A stretch of DNA of 64,000 nt from JBMYRH01 sp049602155. GTDB taxonomy: Bacteria; Myxococcota_A; UBA9042; PHBI01; JBMYRH01. Position 1 is the first letter of the stretch; the number at the start of each line of letters is the position of its first letter. The notes under the pieces were generated by a model, which made no database searches, was not told the DNA's origin, and was given only the letters and a program-made list of their open reading frames with translations. The stretch is taken from contig JBMYRH010000005.1 in NCBI GenBank assembly GCA_049602155.1, forward strand, positions 62,001-126,000, written 5' to 3'. The position numbers and the translations under genes are program-made. Of this stretch, positions 18,400 through 27,597 are shown piece by piece.

Positions 18400-18428
18400 G
18401 GTATCTCAGAAGGTTTTCGTGCTGTCAA
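18400..18428 (-). promoter_or_regulatory. Sigma70-type promoter of the tRNA-Val/tRNA-Asp operon
   Basis: On the minus strand a consensus -35 box TTGACA (18428-18423) is followed after 17 bases by GATACC (18405-18400). The latter matches the -10 consensus at its three central positions. It lies about 30 bases before the mature tRNA-Val 5' end and just after the stop of the aldehyde dehydrogenase gene. Confidence 0.6.
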
Positions 18429-18437
18429 ATCGAAAAA

Positions 18438-19859
18438 TCATCGAGTTGCACTCGACTTCGGAAGTACGAGCAGTCGAGGTTCGGTGAACTCGGCGTATGA
18501 ATGCCGCAGACCCTCGCGTCCCAAGCCGGAATCCTTGATCCCACCGTAGGGCATGTGATCGACTCTGAAGGTCGGCACGTTGTTGACGATCAGGCCCCCT
18601 ACGTGGAGCGACTCGAAGCATCGGTTGATCGTCTCGAGGTGATCAGTGAAGAGGCCTGTGTGGAGACCGAAGCGACTTCGGTTGACCTCGTGGATCGCGT
18701 CATCGAGTGTGCTGAAGGAGCGGACATGAACCGCTGGGCCGAAGATCTCCTCGACGTCCAGGGGGGAGCCCATCGGTACACTGCTCAGGATGGTCGGCTC
18801 GAGGTGACCGCCTCCGGTATGGATCACCGCACCGGCTGCGACGGTCTGTTCGAGGATGCGGCTCACCTTGGCGCTAGCGCTCTCGTTGATGAGGCAGCTC
18901 ATCATGACGCCAGACTCGCTCGGTGGCCCCACGCGGACCGTGTCCCGTGTCGCTCGGATGAGCGCCTCTAAGAAGGCCTCATAGTGGCATTCATGGACCA
19001 ACACTCGCTGCACAGAGATGCAGACCTGTCCCGCGTACGCGAAGGCTCCGAAGGCGCAGCGCTGAGCGATCGCGTCGAGGTCTCCGGCGTCCTCAGCGAT
19101 CACCACAGCAGCATCTCCACCCAGTTCTAAGAGGCATCGCTTGCGACCAGCTTGAGCCTTGAGTTGCCAGCCAACGGTGTCACTGCCTGTGAATGAGAGG
19201 ACTTTGTAGCGGGCGTCACGGACCAAGATATGAGCGTCAGAGACCGCGACGTTGAGGACGCTGAGCGCCTCAGGGGGCCAGCCAGCCTCGAGGACGATCT
19301 CAGCGAGCGTAAAGGCGGTGAGCGGCGTCTTGTTTGCCGGCTTGAGGACGATGGGGCAGCCAGCTGCGATCGCCGGGGCGACCTTGTGTGCGACGAGGTT
19401 GAGGGGGAAATTGAAGGGCGTGATCGCGAGGATTGGACCTACCGGGAAGCGCCGCGTGAGCCCCCAGACGCCCGTACCACCTGTCGACGCGTCCATCGGG
19501 ATGACATCACCCCGTTCGGCGAGGAGCTCGTCGGCCGCGAAGCTAAAGGTCTGACTGGCCCTCCGCACTTCACCGCGGGCGTAGTCGATAGGCTTACCGG
19601 CTTCTTGCGACAAGAGCGAGGCGATCGCTTCGAGCCGGTCCTCTAGTCCCTTCGCGACCGCGCGCAAGATGGCCATGCGTCGCCATGTGGGCAGCGTCGC
19701 CACGTCGCGCGCTGCCCTCTCCGCTCCCGCGGTCGCGCGCTCTAGCTGATCGAGAGATGCGATCGGCACCTCCGCGAGGAGCTCCCCGGAGTAGGGGGCA
19801 TACACCGGCTCCGAGTGTTCACTCCGCTCCCAGGCTCCGCTCACCAGGTGGTCTCGCAT
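18438..19859 (-). CDS. NAD(P)-dependent aldehyde dehydrogenase
   Basis: A 473-residue ALDH-superfamily enzyme oxidising an aldehyde to the acid. The start at ATG 19859 is fixed by a GGAGGG site; the frame is open farther upstream, but that part is not protein-like. Visible motifs are ILAITPFNFPLNLVAHKVAP, VLKPANKTPL, SFTGSDTVGWQLKA (cofactor binding), the Glu in LLELGGDAAVV, the nucleophile Cys in YAGQVCISVQR, and EEIFGPAVHV near the C-terminus. Overall it most resembles the lactaldehyde/glyceraldehyde-3-phosphate-type branch, but the substrate is not determined. It diverges from the APH-like kinase gene. Confidence 0.92.
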   Translation of the reverse strand: MRDHLVSGAWERSEHSEPVYAPYSGELLAEVPIASLDQLERATAGAERAARDVATLPTWRRMAILRAVAKGLEDRLEAIASLLSQEAGKPIDYARGEVRRASQTFSFAADELLAERGDVIPMDASTGGTGVWGLTRRFPVGPILAITPFNFPLNLVAHKVAPAIAAGCPIVLKPANKTPLTAFTLAEIVLEAGWPPEALSVLNVAVSDAHILVRDARYKVLSFTGSDTVGWQLKAQAGRKRCLLELGGDAAVVIAEDAGDLDAIAQRCAFGAFAYAGQVCISVQRVLVHECHYEAFLEALIRATRDTVRVGPPSESGVMMSCLINESASAKVSRILEQTVAAGAVIHTGGGHLEPTILSSVPMGSPLDVEEIFGPAVHVRSFSTLDDAIHEVNRSRFGLHTGLFTDHLETINRCFESLHVGGLIVNNVPTFRVDHMPYGGIKDSGLGREGLRHSYAEFTEPRLLVLPKSSATR

Positions 19860-20007
19860 CGCGTTGTCCCTCCGTGGATACCTTCTACACCGGGAAGGCG
19901 AGGCCTTGCCAAGATTCGTCTCGCGTAGGATGCACGCCACATGAGACTCACAGACAGCTCTGTGACGTCGCTGCGCGCCGCGAAGAATCGCGCACGCTAG
20001 GAGGCCT

Positions 20008-21189
20008 ATGGACATCTCGGAGATGCGACGACGAGAGGACTTTGACGCGATCCTCGTCGAGACCTTGGCTGCCGTCTGGAGCCGGGAGGCGGGTCAGCCC
20101 GTGAGTGTGGTGCTCGGTAGTGCCACCGACGGCGGTCAGGCGTGGCGCTTTTTGCCCCGTCACAGTGCCTTCGTTCACCCCGCAGCCGGACCCGCTGTCC
20201 GTCGCTTCTTGGCGGACTCGATACGCTACACGTCCCGTCGGTGGCGTCGCCCAGTACAGTTCCTCGGTGGGACTTTGCTTTCGACGCCAGCCGCTCTGAA
20301 GTTTGCCAGCCAACCTGGCTTTGTCGTGTCACCTGGCGTCGCGCGGGCCGAAGAGCGGATCGTCCTGCCGGGGAACCAACGCATACGACTCTTTGACTTG
20401 GGAATGCGCCGGTCTCGCGTGTATCGGAAGGCTGGATTTGATGGCGGACTGATGACGCGAGAGATTCAGTTGCGAGCGTCTGGTCCTGGTCCGTTCCCTG
20501 CGCTCACCGCGCATGACGATGAAATGACCTGGTTTGAAGAAGAGGTCATCGACGGATGGTGCTTGGCGCGTTGCCCGGCTCGTGTGGACCCGAGCAGCGC
20601 CATTGAAGAGGTACTGAAGCGCCTAGACCAGTGGACTGAAGCCGGCGCTGAGGAGGTCGACGCCTGCGATTATTTCCAAGGGCATGTCGAGCGATTGAAG
20701 GTCGGCCTCACGACGTTGAGCACGCGCTTTGATCACGATGTATCTCCGTGGGAGCGATGGTTGGATGTGCTACTCGAACGGGCTGCCGTCGGTCGGGTGG
20801 CGATCGGGCCAACCCATGGAGACTGTCAAGACGGCAACGTCATGCTGCACCGTGGAGGCGGGGGCAGCATGATCGACTGGGAGCATTATGCGCGGCGGTG
20901 GGTGCACTACGACAGGATGCTCTTTGCGCTCAAGGCACGGTATCAAGCTGGATTGCCGCTGCGGATGAAGGCCTTTATCAGCGGGCGAGCGCTGCGCTGG
21001 CATCCCAAGGTTGCGAGTGACCGCGCGTGGCGTGAAGTGGGCTTAGCGAGGTTCCTGCTAGAAGACTGTGTGTTTCAGGTCGAGGAGGCCGCTACGGGCC
21101 CATACAAGCGAGTGACTGAAGGGCTCTATGACCGTGAAGAAGGGTTGAGGTCTCTCGGTCCCGATCTCGCTGATTTATGGCGCGCTTGA
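20008..21189 (+). CDS. APH/choline-kinase-like phosphotransferase
   Basis: A 393-residue protein with an AGGAGG site directly before ATG 20008. The C-terminal half holds the catalytic signature of the aminoglycoside phosphotransferase fold: IGPTHGDCQDGNVML (HxDxxxxN-type loop) and SMIDWEHYARRWVHYDRMLF (metal-binding Asp). The N-terminal half is poorly conserved to the eye. Members phosphorylate small hydroxylated molecules or sugars. With a formyltransferase and a NodB deacetylase downstream on the same strand, a role in surface-glycan or glycolipid modification is plausible (inference). It is unlikely to be a dedicated resistance gene in this setting. Confidence 0.75.
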   Translation: MDISEMRRREDFDAILVETLAAVWSREAGQPVSVVLGSATDGGQAWRFLPRHSAFVHPAAGPAVRRFLADSIRYTSRRWRRPVQFLGGTLLSTPAALKFASQPGFVVSPGVARAEERIVLPGNQRIRLFDLGMRRSRVYRKAGFDGGLMTREIQLRASGPGPFPALTAHDDEMTWFEEEVIDGWCLARCPARVDPSSAIEEVLKRLDQWTEAGAEEVDACDYFQGHVERLKVGLTTLSTRFDHDVSPWERWLDVLLERAAVGRVAIGPTHGDCQDGNVMLHRGGGGSMIDWEHYARRWVHYDRMLFALKARYQAGLPLRMKAFISGRALRWHPKVASDRAWREVGLARFLLEDCVFQVEEAATGPYKRVTEGLYDREEGLRSLGPDLADLWRA

Positions 21190-21256
21190 CCGTGCGAGGA
21201 CCGCTCCGGCATGGTCCCGTTCACCGAGCTCCGAACGAGCAGGAGAGAGCCACAGC

Positions 21257-22093
21257 GTGAAGATCGTCTTTCTGAGTCGAGAGGTCCCGGACAGCATCAG
21301 CATGCTGCGCTTGGTGCATGAGCAGCACGCGGTGGACGCGATTATCTTTGAAGCGACACCTTCGCTGAGGGCCCGGATCCGGAAGCGGCTTAAGCTCCGC
21401 TCGCCTGCGGACTTATTGGTCGGGGGGATCCGCCGCCTTGTCAGGCTCGTCGTGAAGTCTGTCGGGGGAGGGCCACGCCGCAGAAACCTGGATCTGCTGC
21501 CCCGGCCGACGTTGCCGCCCGGTGTCCAAGTTCACCACGTCCCCAGCATCAATGCGCCTGAAGCCAAAGCTCTCCTCGATGAGCTGGGCCCGGATGTGGT
21601 GCTTGTGCGCGGGACCGGCCTCATCCGCGACGAGATCCTCCAAGACGTGCCGTTGACCCTCAACGTGCACGCAGGGCTGTCCCCTTACTATCGCGGCTCG
21701 CACTGCACGGAGTGGGCGCTCCTCAACTGGGACCCCTACAATATCGGCGTCACGGTTCATCAGGTCACCAAGGCCATCGATGGCGGGGCTATTTATGGGC
21801 AGGTTCGTGTCCCGATTGAGGCGCTAGACGTCGTAGCGAGTATTGAAGAGAAGATCTGCTTTGAGGGAGCCCGGCTCTTCAACCAAGCGCTGAGTCACCT
21901 TGAGACGGGGGCTGAGTTGCCTCTGCATCCGCAGGTCAAGCACGCCGGAAGCCTTCGACTAGGCTTACATTGGGATGCCTACTGCGAGTCCAGGGTCCGC
22001 TCACTCCAGCGACCCTCCGTGATGTCCGCGATGCTGAAGCGCCCGAGCCGCCGGAAGCGTCCGATCATTCACGCGGAGGAGGCTGCACCTTGA
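21257..22093 (+). CDS. Formyltransferase-family protein (N10-formyl-THF dependent)
   Basis: A 278-residue protein from GTG 21257, preceded by AGGAGAG. The core motif runs LNVHAGLSPYYRGSHCTEWA, then GVTVHQVTKAIDGGAIYG, giving the Asn, His and Asp catalytic set of the formyl_trans_N fold. That fold includes methionyl-tRNA formyltransferase, ArnA and sugar N-formyltransferases. It lacks the C-terminal domain of Met-tRNA formyltransferase (only about 60 basic residues follow), so an amino-sugar N-formyltransferase is more likely. The stop overlaps the TTG start of the NodB deacetylase, indicating coupled translation. Confidence 0.82.
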   Translation: MKIVFLSREVPDSISMLRLVHEQHAVDAIIFEATPSLRARIRKRLKLRSPADLLVGGIRRLVRLVVKSVGGGPRRRNLDLLPRPTLPPGVQVHHVPSINAPEAKALLDELGPDVVLVRGTGLIRDEILQDVPLTLNVHAGLSPYYRGSHCTEWALLNWDPYNIGVTVHQVTKAIDGGAIYGQVRVPIEALDVVASIEEKICFEGARLFNQALSHLETGAELPLHPQVKHAGSLRLGLHWDAYCESRVRSLQRPSVMSAMLKRPSRRKRPIIHAEEAAP

Positions 22094-22938
22094 GCGGCTT
22101 TGTTCGCCAGTGGCGCAGCGCGGTGCACGCACCAAAATCCTGGCGTGGACACTTGCGACAAGCGGTTCGAGGCGTGGTGTTGAGTGGCTTGGCGCTCGGC
22201 GCGAGTTGGCCGACTGAGCCCTTCCTACGCTGCCTTTATTGCCACTACGTGTTCGACGATCAAGAGGCGATGTTTCGTCGCCAAGTGGAGATGCTCTGCG
22301 AAGCGGGTACCGTCGTCGACACTGCGACACTGCTGGCGATGCGAGCCGGGGAGATCCCCATCACGGGGCCGACATTTCATCTCTCCTTTGATGATGGGTT
22401 CTTAAACCATCAGAGCAACGCTGCCCGGATCCTCAAGGAGTATCAGGTGCCTGCGCTCTTCTTCGTCCCGACCGGGTTCATCGGGGCCGACCTGGAGACG
22501 GCGCGACGCTATGCCGTCGATATCGCCGATTATCAGGCCCCAATCGAGATGATGAGCTGGGATGACGTCGCGTCCTTGGTCGACTCGGGCTTTGATGTCG
22601 GGTCGCATACCCGCCATCATGCTCGGCTGTCCCACGTGCACGACGATGGCGTACTTCGCGATGAGATCGCGGGCTCCAAGCATGATCTAGAGACACGACT
22701 TGGGCGACCATGTCCGACCATCTCTTGGCCGTTTGGCACGCTGGATGACATCAGCGGACGGGCCCTCGAGTGTGTGGAAGAGGCCGGATACGAAGCCTGT
22801 TTTGGCGCCTATCGCGGCACGGTCATCCCAGGCAAGACCGATGTGATGCGGATCCCCAGGCATCACTTCGAAGTTCAGTGGCCTGTGGGTCACGTGCGCT
22901 ATTTCGCTCAGGGCAATCGCGAGCACGCTGACGTCTAA
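22090..22938 (+). CDS. Polysaccharide deacetylase (NodB domain) protein
   Basis: I choose the TTG at 22090 (282 residues), which overlaps the formyltransferase stop as TTGA and sits behind GGAGGAGG; an ATG 120 bases upstream lies inside the previous gene. NodB motifs are FHLSFDDGFLNH (Asp pair, motif 1), VGSHTRHHARLSHV (HxxxH-type metal ligands, motif 2) and TISWPFGTLDDIS (motif 3). These enzymes remove N-acyl groups from sugars using a divalent metal. Pairing with a formyltransferase recalls ArnA/ArnD, where ArnD removes a formyl group. A short hydrophobic stretch near the N-terminus may anchor it to the membrane. Confidence 0.85.
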   Translation: MSGFVRQWRSAVHAPKSWRGHLRQAVRGVVLSGLALGASWPTEPFLRCLYCHYVFDDQEAMFRRQVEMLCEAGTVVDTATLLAMRAGEIPITGPTFHLSFDDGFLNHQSNAARILKEYQVPALFFVPTGFIGADLETARRYAVDIADYQAPIEMMSWDDVASLVDSGFDVGSHTRHHARLSHVHDDGVLRDEIAGSKHDLETRLGRPCPTISWPFGTLDDISGRALECVEEAGYEACFGAYRGTVIPGKTDVMRIPRHHFEVQWPVGHVRYFAQGNREHADV

Positions 22939-22979
22939 GGCGGACGGGCAGCCCTCCTTTCGGCGACCGACGTAGCCTC

Positions 22980-25900
22980 ATGCGGCATCGTGTTCTCCTT
23001 TTTTCGTGTATGTTGGACGCCTCTGTTGTGTCCTCGGGGACCCCATTGGTTCGTTGGCCTTACCCATTATTCGCTGTAGTGACTGCGTGCGTCGCGATGC
23101 ACACGGGGTGTGGCGATAGCCAGAGCGGAGGTGATGAGCCCACTGAGGTGCACTCAGGCGTGGCGTTAGGCGATGAGGACGGTGGAGCTGACGCAGGCGC
23201 CGATGCGGCTCAGGCAGAGCCAGACGTCCTCACGGCTGCTGACGTGAATGGCGGTGATGCCTCCTCGCGGGGTTCTTCCGATGCGGGTGATGGCGAGCCG
23301 GAGGACGCGACTACGGTGGAGGTCGCGAACTGCACATTGGATGCGGACTGCGCCTACTTGGACTCGGGCCTCGGTCCGTGTCGTCAAGGGAGCTGCGTGG
23401 ATGGCCAATGCGCACCACAAAGCCAGCCGGACGGGTTGGCGTGTGACGATGACAACCCCTGTTCCATGGACGACCAATGCCTCTTCGGAGTCTGCACAGG
23501 GGAGACCCTCGCTGGGTGTGTACCAAGCGAGGGCGCCGAAGGACCGATCGTCATCCAAGAGGTCCACTTCGATGGCGCCAACAACACGGTCCCGACCGAG
23601 TTCATTGAGCTCTACAATTTCGGAGAAGAGCCTGTCTCACTCGCGGGTTGGTCGTTGACAGCCGGGGTCTCATTCACATTCCCAAGTGGGGTGATGCTGT
23701 CTCCCGGGGAGTATCTGGTCGTCGCAGAGTCGCCGGAGACCCTCATGGCGCGCTTTGGGGTCGAGGCCCTTGGGCCCTACCTTGGGGGGCTGGCGAGCGA
23801 GGGGGAGCGCCTTGAGCTTCGAGATGAGACCGGCGCTATCGCCGATGAAGTGGACTTTAAAGTCGGCTACCCGTGGCCCGTCGGTGCGCAGGACTCTGGT
23901 CGGTCCATGGAGCTGCTCAGGCCTGACCTCGATAATGACCTCGGCGGCAGTTGGCGTGCATCCAAGGCGAAGGACAGCAGCGGGGCGCTTCGCCCGACAC
24001 CGGGTGAAGCCAACTCAGTCGCGACCTTCAACGCGCCGCCTCAGTCTAGGAAGGTGCGGCACACGCCACAGGTGCCGGGGAGCAATGACTCGGTGGTGGT
24101 GTCGGTCAAGGTCACCGATCCCCAGGGCGTCGTCGCGGTGAGCCTGCAGTACCAGGTTGTCCTCCCTGGGGCCTATCTGCCCTCTGCCAAGCCAGTGCCC
24201 CTAGGAGAACTTCAGAGCGCGCCGGACACGCCGATGTCACCCAACCCCGACTTCTTTCACCCCGTGAATTGGCAGACCGTGACCCTGTCGGATGACGGTC
24301 AAGGGGGCGACGCAGAGGCGGGGGACAACTACTGGTCGGTGACCCTCCCGGCGCAGAACCACCGCACCCTCGTGCGCTACCGTATCGAGGTCGAGGACGG
24401 GGCGGGGGAAGACGTCTCAGTACCCTATGTCGACGATCCATCGCTCAACTTCGCCTACTTTGTGACCGATGGCATCCCGGACTATGGCGATCACCCCGCG
24501 GAGGTGCTTGAGACGTTGCCGATCTACACGCTGATCGTCCGTGGGACAGACATGGAGGAGGTGGTCGGCTACAACAGCAGCGACCAGTTCTCGAAGATGC
24601 TCAATGGAGGACCCAACGAGGCACGCTTCGCCTATAACTGGGCAGCGACGATGGTATACGACGGTGTGGTCTATGATCACATCCGGTTCCGCCTCCGAGG
24701 CGGCAACGGGCGCTACCAGTTGGCGGGGAAGCGCAGCTATCGATTCCGTTTTAACCCGGGCAATTTCTTCCAAGCTAGGGATGCGCAGGGGGTCCCTTAC
24801 GGTCAGCCTTGGCGTACGTTGACCACGGGCAAAGGCTTCGACAACCGGAACACGCTGACCTACGACGTCAACTGCGTCATCAACAGTCACTTGATGCGCA
24901 GCGCGGGCGTACCGGCGCCCTACTGGCACTGGTTCCATTTCCGCGTGCTAGATGGTGCTCAAGAGGCCCCCGACCCATGGATGGGGGACTTCTGGGGGCT
25001 TCATGCAGCCACAGAGACATACGATAAGCGTTACTTAGAGAGCCATGGGCTCGACAAGGGCAACCTCTACAAGCTCGTCGACTCCAAGAGCTTGGGTAAA
25101 GACCAGCAGCGGTACCAGGGGCGCTACGCGGTGTCTGACGGAAGTGATCACGACAACATCGAGCAGAACCTTACAGGGAACAGCTCGGTTGACTTCATCC
25201 GCGCCCACGTGAACCTCTCCAACTGGTACGCCTACCACGCGGTCTCTGAGGCCGTTCGGCACTACGACTTCTGGCCGAGCGCGAACAAGAACCAAGTCTA
25301 CTACTTCTCCCCTGATTATGAGCCGGCCAACAGTGGGTTTGGGCGCCTTTGGGTGCTGCCCTGGGACATGGACGCGAGCTGGGGTCCTTCGTGGAATAAC
25401 GGGCATGACGCGGTCTACAACGCGCTATTTCCGTCCAACGGTGGGGGCAGCGATAACCAGGGGACCCCGGAGCTTCACCCCGAGTACCTCAACGTTGTGC
25501 GCGAGGTGCGCGACTTGCTCTGGCAGCCAGACCAAATCGAGCCGCTCCTAGATCGACTCACTCAGCCCCTCTTGGCGTTCGCCGCTGCGGATCGAGAGCG
25601 TTGGACTGGCGGTCCGCCAGAGGCGGGCAGCTTTAGCGGGTTAGGTGGCGCTGGAGCGACGTCGCTCGAGGCCCTCGTCAATGACCTCAAGGCGTTTGCA
25701 TTCGTGGGGGGCAATTGGCCTGGAGGCAGTGTCGGCCCCGGGGGGCGAGGCGCGCACCTGGATAGCCTACAAGCCTCTGGTGGTGAGGGGGGGCAGATCC
25801 CCGAGACGCCCGCCATCATGTACCTCGGCGTGGACGGCTACCCAGCGGACGGTTTGCTCTTTGGGGGGCTGCCCGTAACGGATCCTCAGGGGGACGATTC

Positions 25901-27575
25901 GATCGTCGGTATCGCCTGGCGGATCGCTCGCGATGGGAGCCCCTCTCTCGACCCGACGGTGCCGCTCCACTTGGAGATGAACGCGCTTTGGGAGTCCGAG
26001 TTATACCCCGGCAATGTGCCCGAGGTGACCCTGCCAGCGGGCGTCGTGGTGCCGGGTGAGAGCTATCGCGTCCGCGCACGGGCGCTGGACGCGACAGGGC
26101 GCTGGGGGCACTGGTCTTCGCCCTACGTCTTCATCGCCGGGCCCGCAGAGAACCCTACCGCGGGCTTTGAGGCGTTGCACCTGACGGAGCTCATGTACCA
26201 CCCGACCGATGGACCGGTAGGGAGCGGCTATGCCGCGGTCGACTTTGAGTTCATCGAATTCCAGAACACCGGTGAGGTGCCGCTGCAGCTCGGTGGGGCG
26301 CAGCTCTCTGGCGCCGTCACGATGAGCTTCGATGGAGACGCCGTGGTGGGGCCAGGTGATTATGTGGTCGTGGTCCGCGACCTCGAGGCGTTTGAGTTGC
26401 GTTACGGGGCCGTCTCCGAGGTCCTAGGGGCTTACGACGGGAAGCTCTCCAACGGCGGCGAGACCCTTGAGCTTAGGCTCGGGGACTTGGTCGTTGCCTC
26501 TTGGACCTATGACGACGAGGGGGGATGGCCGAGCCTCGCTGACGGGCTGGGGAGCTCGCTCCAGCGCGTCTTCCCGCTCTCGGACCCAGCGTCCCCCGAG
26601 AGCTGGCGGGCCTCTCAGGAACTCCATGGGAACCCAGGCTGGGGAGGCGGGCCGCCCTCTGAAGGCCTCGTCATCAATGAGGTCACCGCGCTCTCCGGAG
26701 CCGAGGGGGCGTGGACGGTGGAGCTTCACAACCCTACCGATGAGGCAGCGCAGATCGGTGGTTGGTGGCTCGGAGTGCCCCCCGGGTACGATGATGTGGT
26801 CCTCCCCGAGGGGCTCAGTGTCCCTGCAGGTGGGTACGTGAGCGTCGGCGCGGATGGGGGCGTGAGCGTCCCTGACTACAAGGGGCAAGGTGCGCTGTGG
26901 TTGATTCAGCCGGGCTTTGTGAACCGGCTGCATGACCAGGTCACGCACGGGGCTCAGGGTGACGAGGAAGCGTGGGGACGGTGGCCCGATGGGCAAGGCC
27001 CCTGTGTCCCTCTGCTGACGCCGACCTTCGGGGGCGTGAACGCGGATCCTCGCGTCGGTCCCTTGGTCCTGACCGAGATCTTGGCGACCCCGACGGCAGA
27101 GCTCCCCGAGGGGATGGACACCAACGATCTCGAGTTTATCGAGCTACATAACCCGACCGATAGCCCCGTGGCGCTTGGGGGATGGGCGCTCTCGGGGGGT
27201 GTGGAGATGACCTTCGAGGACGGGGCTTTGCTCCCCTCGGGGGCCACGGCCTTGGTGCTCTCTTGGGACGCCTCGGATCCCACCAATGGGGCGCGAGTCG
27301 ACAGCTTCCGAGCGTATTACGAGGTCTCAGAGGACACTCTGCTCTTCGGGGGCTACTCCGGGAGCCTCTCTGGGCAAGGGGAAGGGGTCGCCTTGTGGCG
27401 CGTGACCGAGTCCGGAGCGCACCGCCTCGAGGACGGCGTCGCCTACGGTGTCGCGGCGTGGCCGACCGCTTTGGCCCCAAGCGAAGGGGACGCATGGCAC
27501 CGCGAGGGGACGGATACGCAGGGGCTGCATGCGGCCAGCTGGGGACAGGGGCCACCGAGCCCAGGGGAGCTCTAG
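22980..27575 (+). CDS. Giant lipoprotein with CotH kinase-like domain and four lamin-tail domains
   Basis: Up to 1531 residues. A lipobox (AMHTGCGDS) indicates an outer-surface lipoprotein. The true start may be TTG 23046, which gives a normal lipoprotein signal; ATG 22980 gives the longest frame. A Cys-rich segment (CTLDADC, CRQGSC, DDDNPCSMDDQC) follows. Lamin-tail domains are seen near residues 190-345, 1065-1225, 1230-1345 and 1360-1531 (FIELYNFGEEPVSLAGWSLT; FIEFQNTGEVPLQLGG; VELHNPTDEAAQIGG; FIELHNPTDSPVALGGWALS). A CotH-like region lies between about 515 and 880 (GNLYKLVDSKSLGKDQQRYQ, LWVLPWDMDASWG). CotH proteins of spore coats are atypical protein kinases; activity here is untested. 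Confidence 0.88.
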   Translation: MRHRVLLFSCMLDASVVSSGTPLVRWPYPLFAVVTACVAMHTGCGDSQSGGDEPTEVHSGVALGDEDGGADAGADAAQAEPDVLTAADVNGGDASSRGSSDAGDGEPEDATTVEVANCTLDADCAYLDSGLGPCRQGSCVDGQCAPQSQPDGLACDDDNPCSMDDQCLFGVCTGETLAGCVPSEGAEGPIVIQEVHFDGANNTVPTEFIELYNFGEEPVSLAGWSLTAGVSFTFPSGVMLSPGEYLVVAESPETLMARFGVEALGPYLGGLASEGERLELRDETGAIADEVDFKVGYPWPVGAQDSGRSMELLRPDLDNDLGGSWRASKAKDSSGALRPTPGEANSVATFNAPPQSRKVRHTPQVPGSNDSVVVSVKVTDPQGVVAVSLQYQVVLPGAYLPSAKPVPLGELQSAPDTPMSPNPDFFHPVNWQTVTLSDDGQGGDAEAGDNYWSVTLPAQNHRTLVRYRIEVEDGAGEDVSVPYVDDPSLNFAYFVTDGIPDYGDHPAEVLETLPIYTLIVRGTDMEEVVGYNSSDQFSKMLNGGPNEARFAYNWAATMVYDGVVYDHIRFRLRGGNGRYQLAGKRSYRFRFNPGNFFQARDAQGVPYGQPWRTLTTGKGFDNRNTLTYDVNCVINSHLMRSAGVPAPYWHWFHFRVLDGAQEAPDPWMGDFWGLHAATETYDKRYLESHGLDKGNLYKLVDSKSLGKDQQRYQGRYAVSDGSDHDNIEQNLTGNSSVDFIRAHVNLSNWYAYHAVSEAVRHYDFWPSANKNQVYYFSPDYEPANSGFGRLWVLPWDMDASWGPSWNNGHDAVYNALFPSNGGGSDNQGTPELHPEYLNVVREVRDLLWQPDQIEPLLDRLTQPLLAFAAADRERWTGGPPEAGSFSGLGGAGATSLEALVNDLKAFAFVGGNWPGGSVGPGGRGAHLDSLQASGGEGGQIPETPAIMYLGVDGYPADGLLFGGLPVTDPQGDDSIVGIAWRIARDGSPSLDPTVPLHLEMNALWESELYPGNVPEVTLPAGVVVPGESYRVRARALDATGRWGHWSSPYVFIAGPAENPTAGFEALHLTELMYHPTDGPVGSGYAAVDFEFIEFQNTGEVPLQLGGAQLSGAVTMSFDGDAVVGPGDYVVVVRDLEAFELRYGAVSEVLGAYDGKLSNGGETLELRLGDLVVASWTYDDEGGWPSLADGLGSSLQRVFPLSDPASPESWRASQELHGNPGWGGGPPSEGLVINEVTALSGAEGAWTVELHNPTDEAAQIGGWWLGVPPGYDDVVLPEGLSVPAGGYVSVGADGGVSVPDYKGQGALWLIQPGFVNRLHDQVTHGAQGDEEAWGRWPDGQGPCVPLLTPTFGGVNADPRVGPLVLTEILATPTAELPEGMDTNDLEFIELHNPTDSPVALGGWALSGGVEMTFEDGALLPSGATALVLSWDASDPTNGARVDSFRAYYEVSEDTLLFGGYSGSLSGQGEGVALWRVTESGAHRLEDGVAYGVAAWPTALAPSEGDAWHREGTDTQGLHAASWGQGPPSPGEL

Positions 27576-27597
27576 CGTCAACGGGCGTCAGAGGACC

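Noticed and set aside
20008..21189. APH-like gene as an aminoglycoside resistance determinant
   Set aside because: There is no mobile context, and the neighbours are sugar-modifying enzymes; only the general fold is supported.
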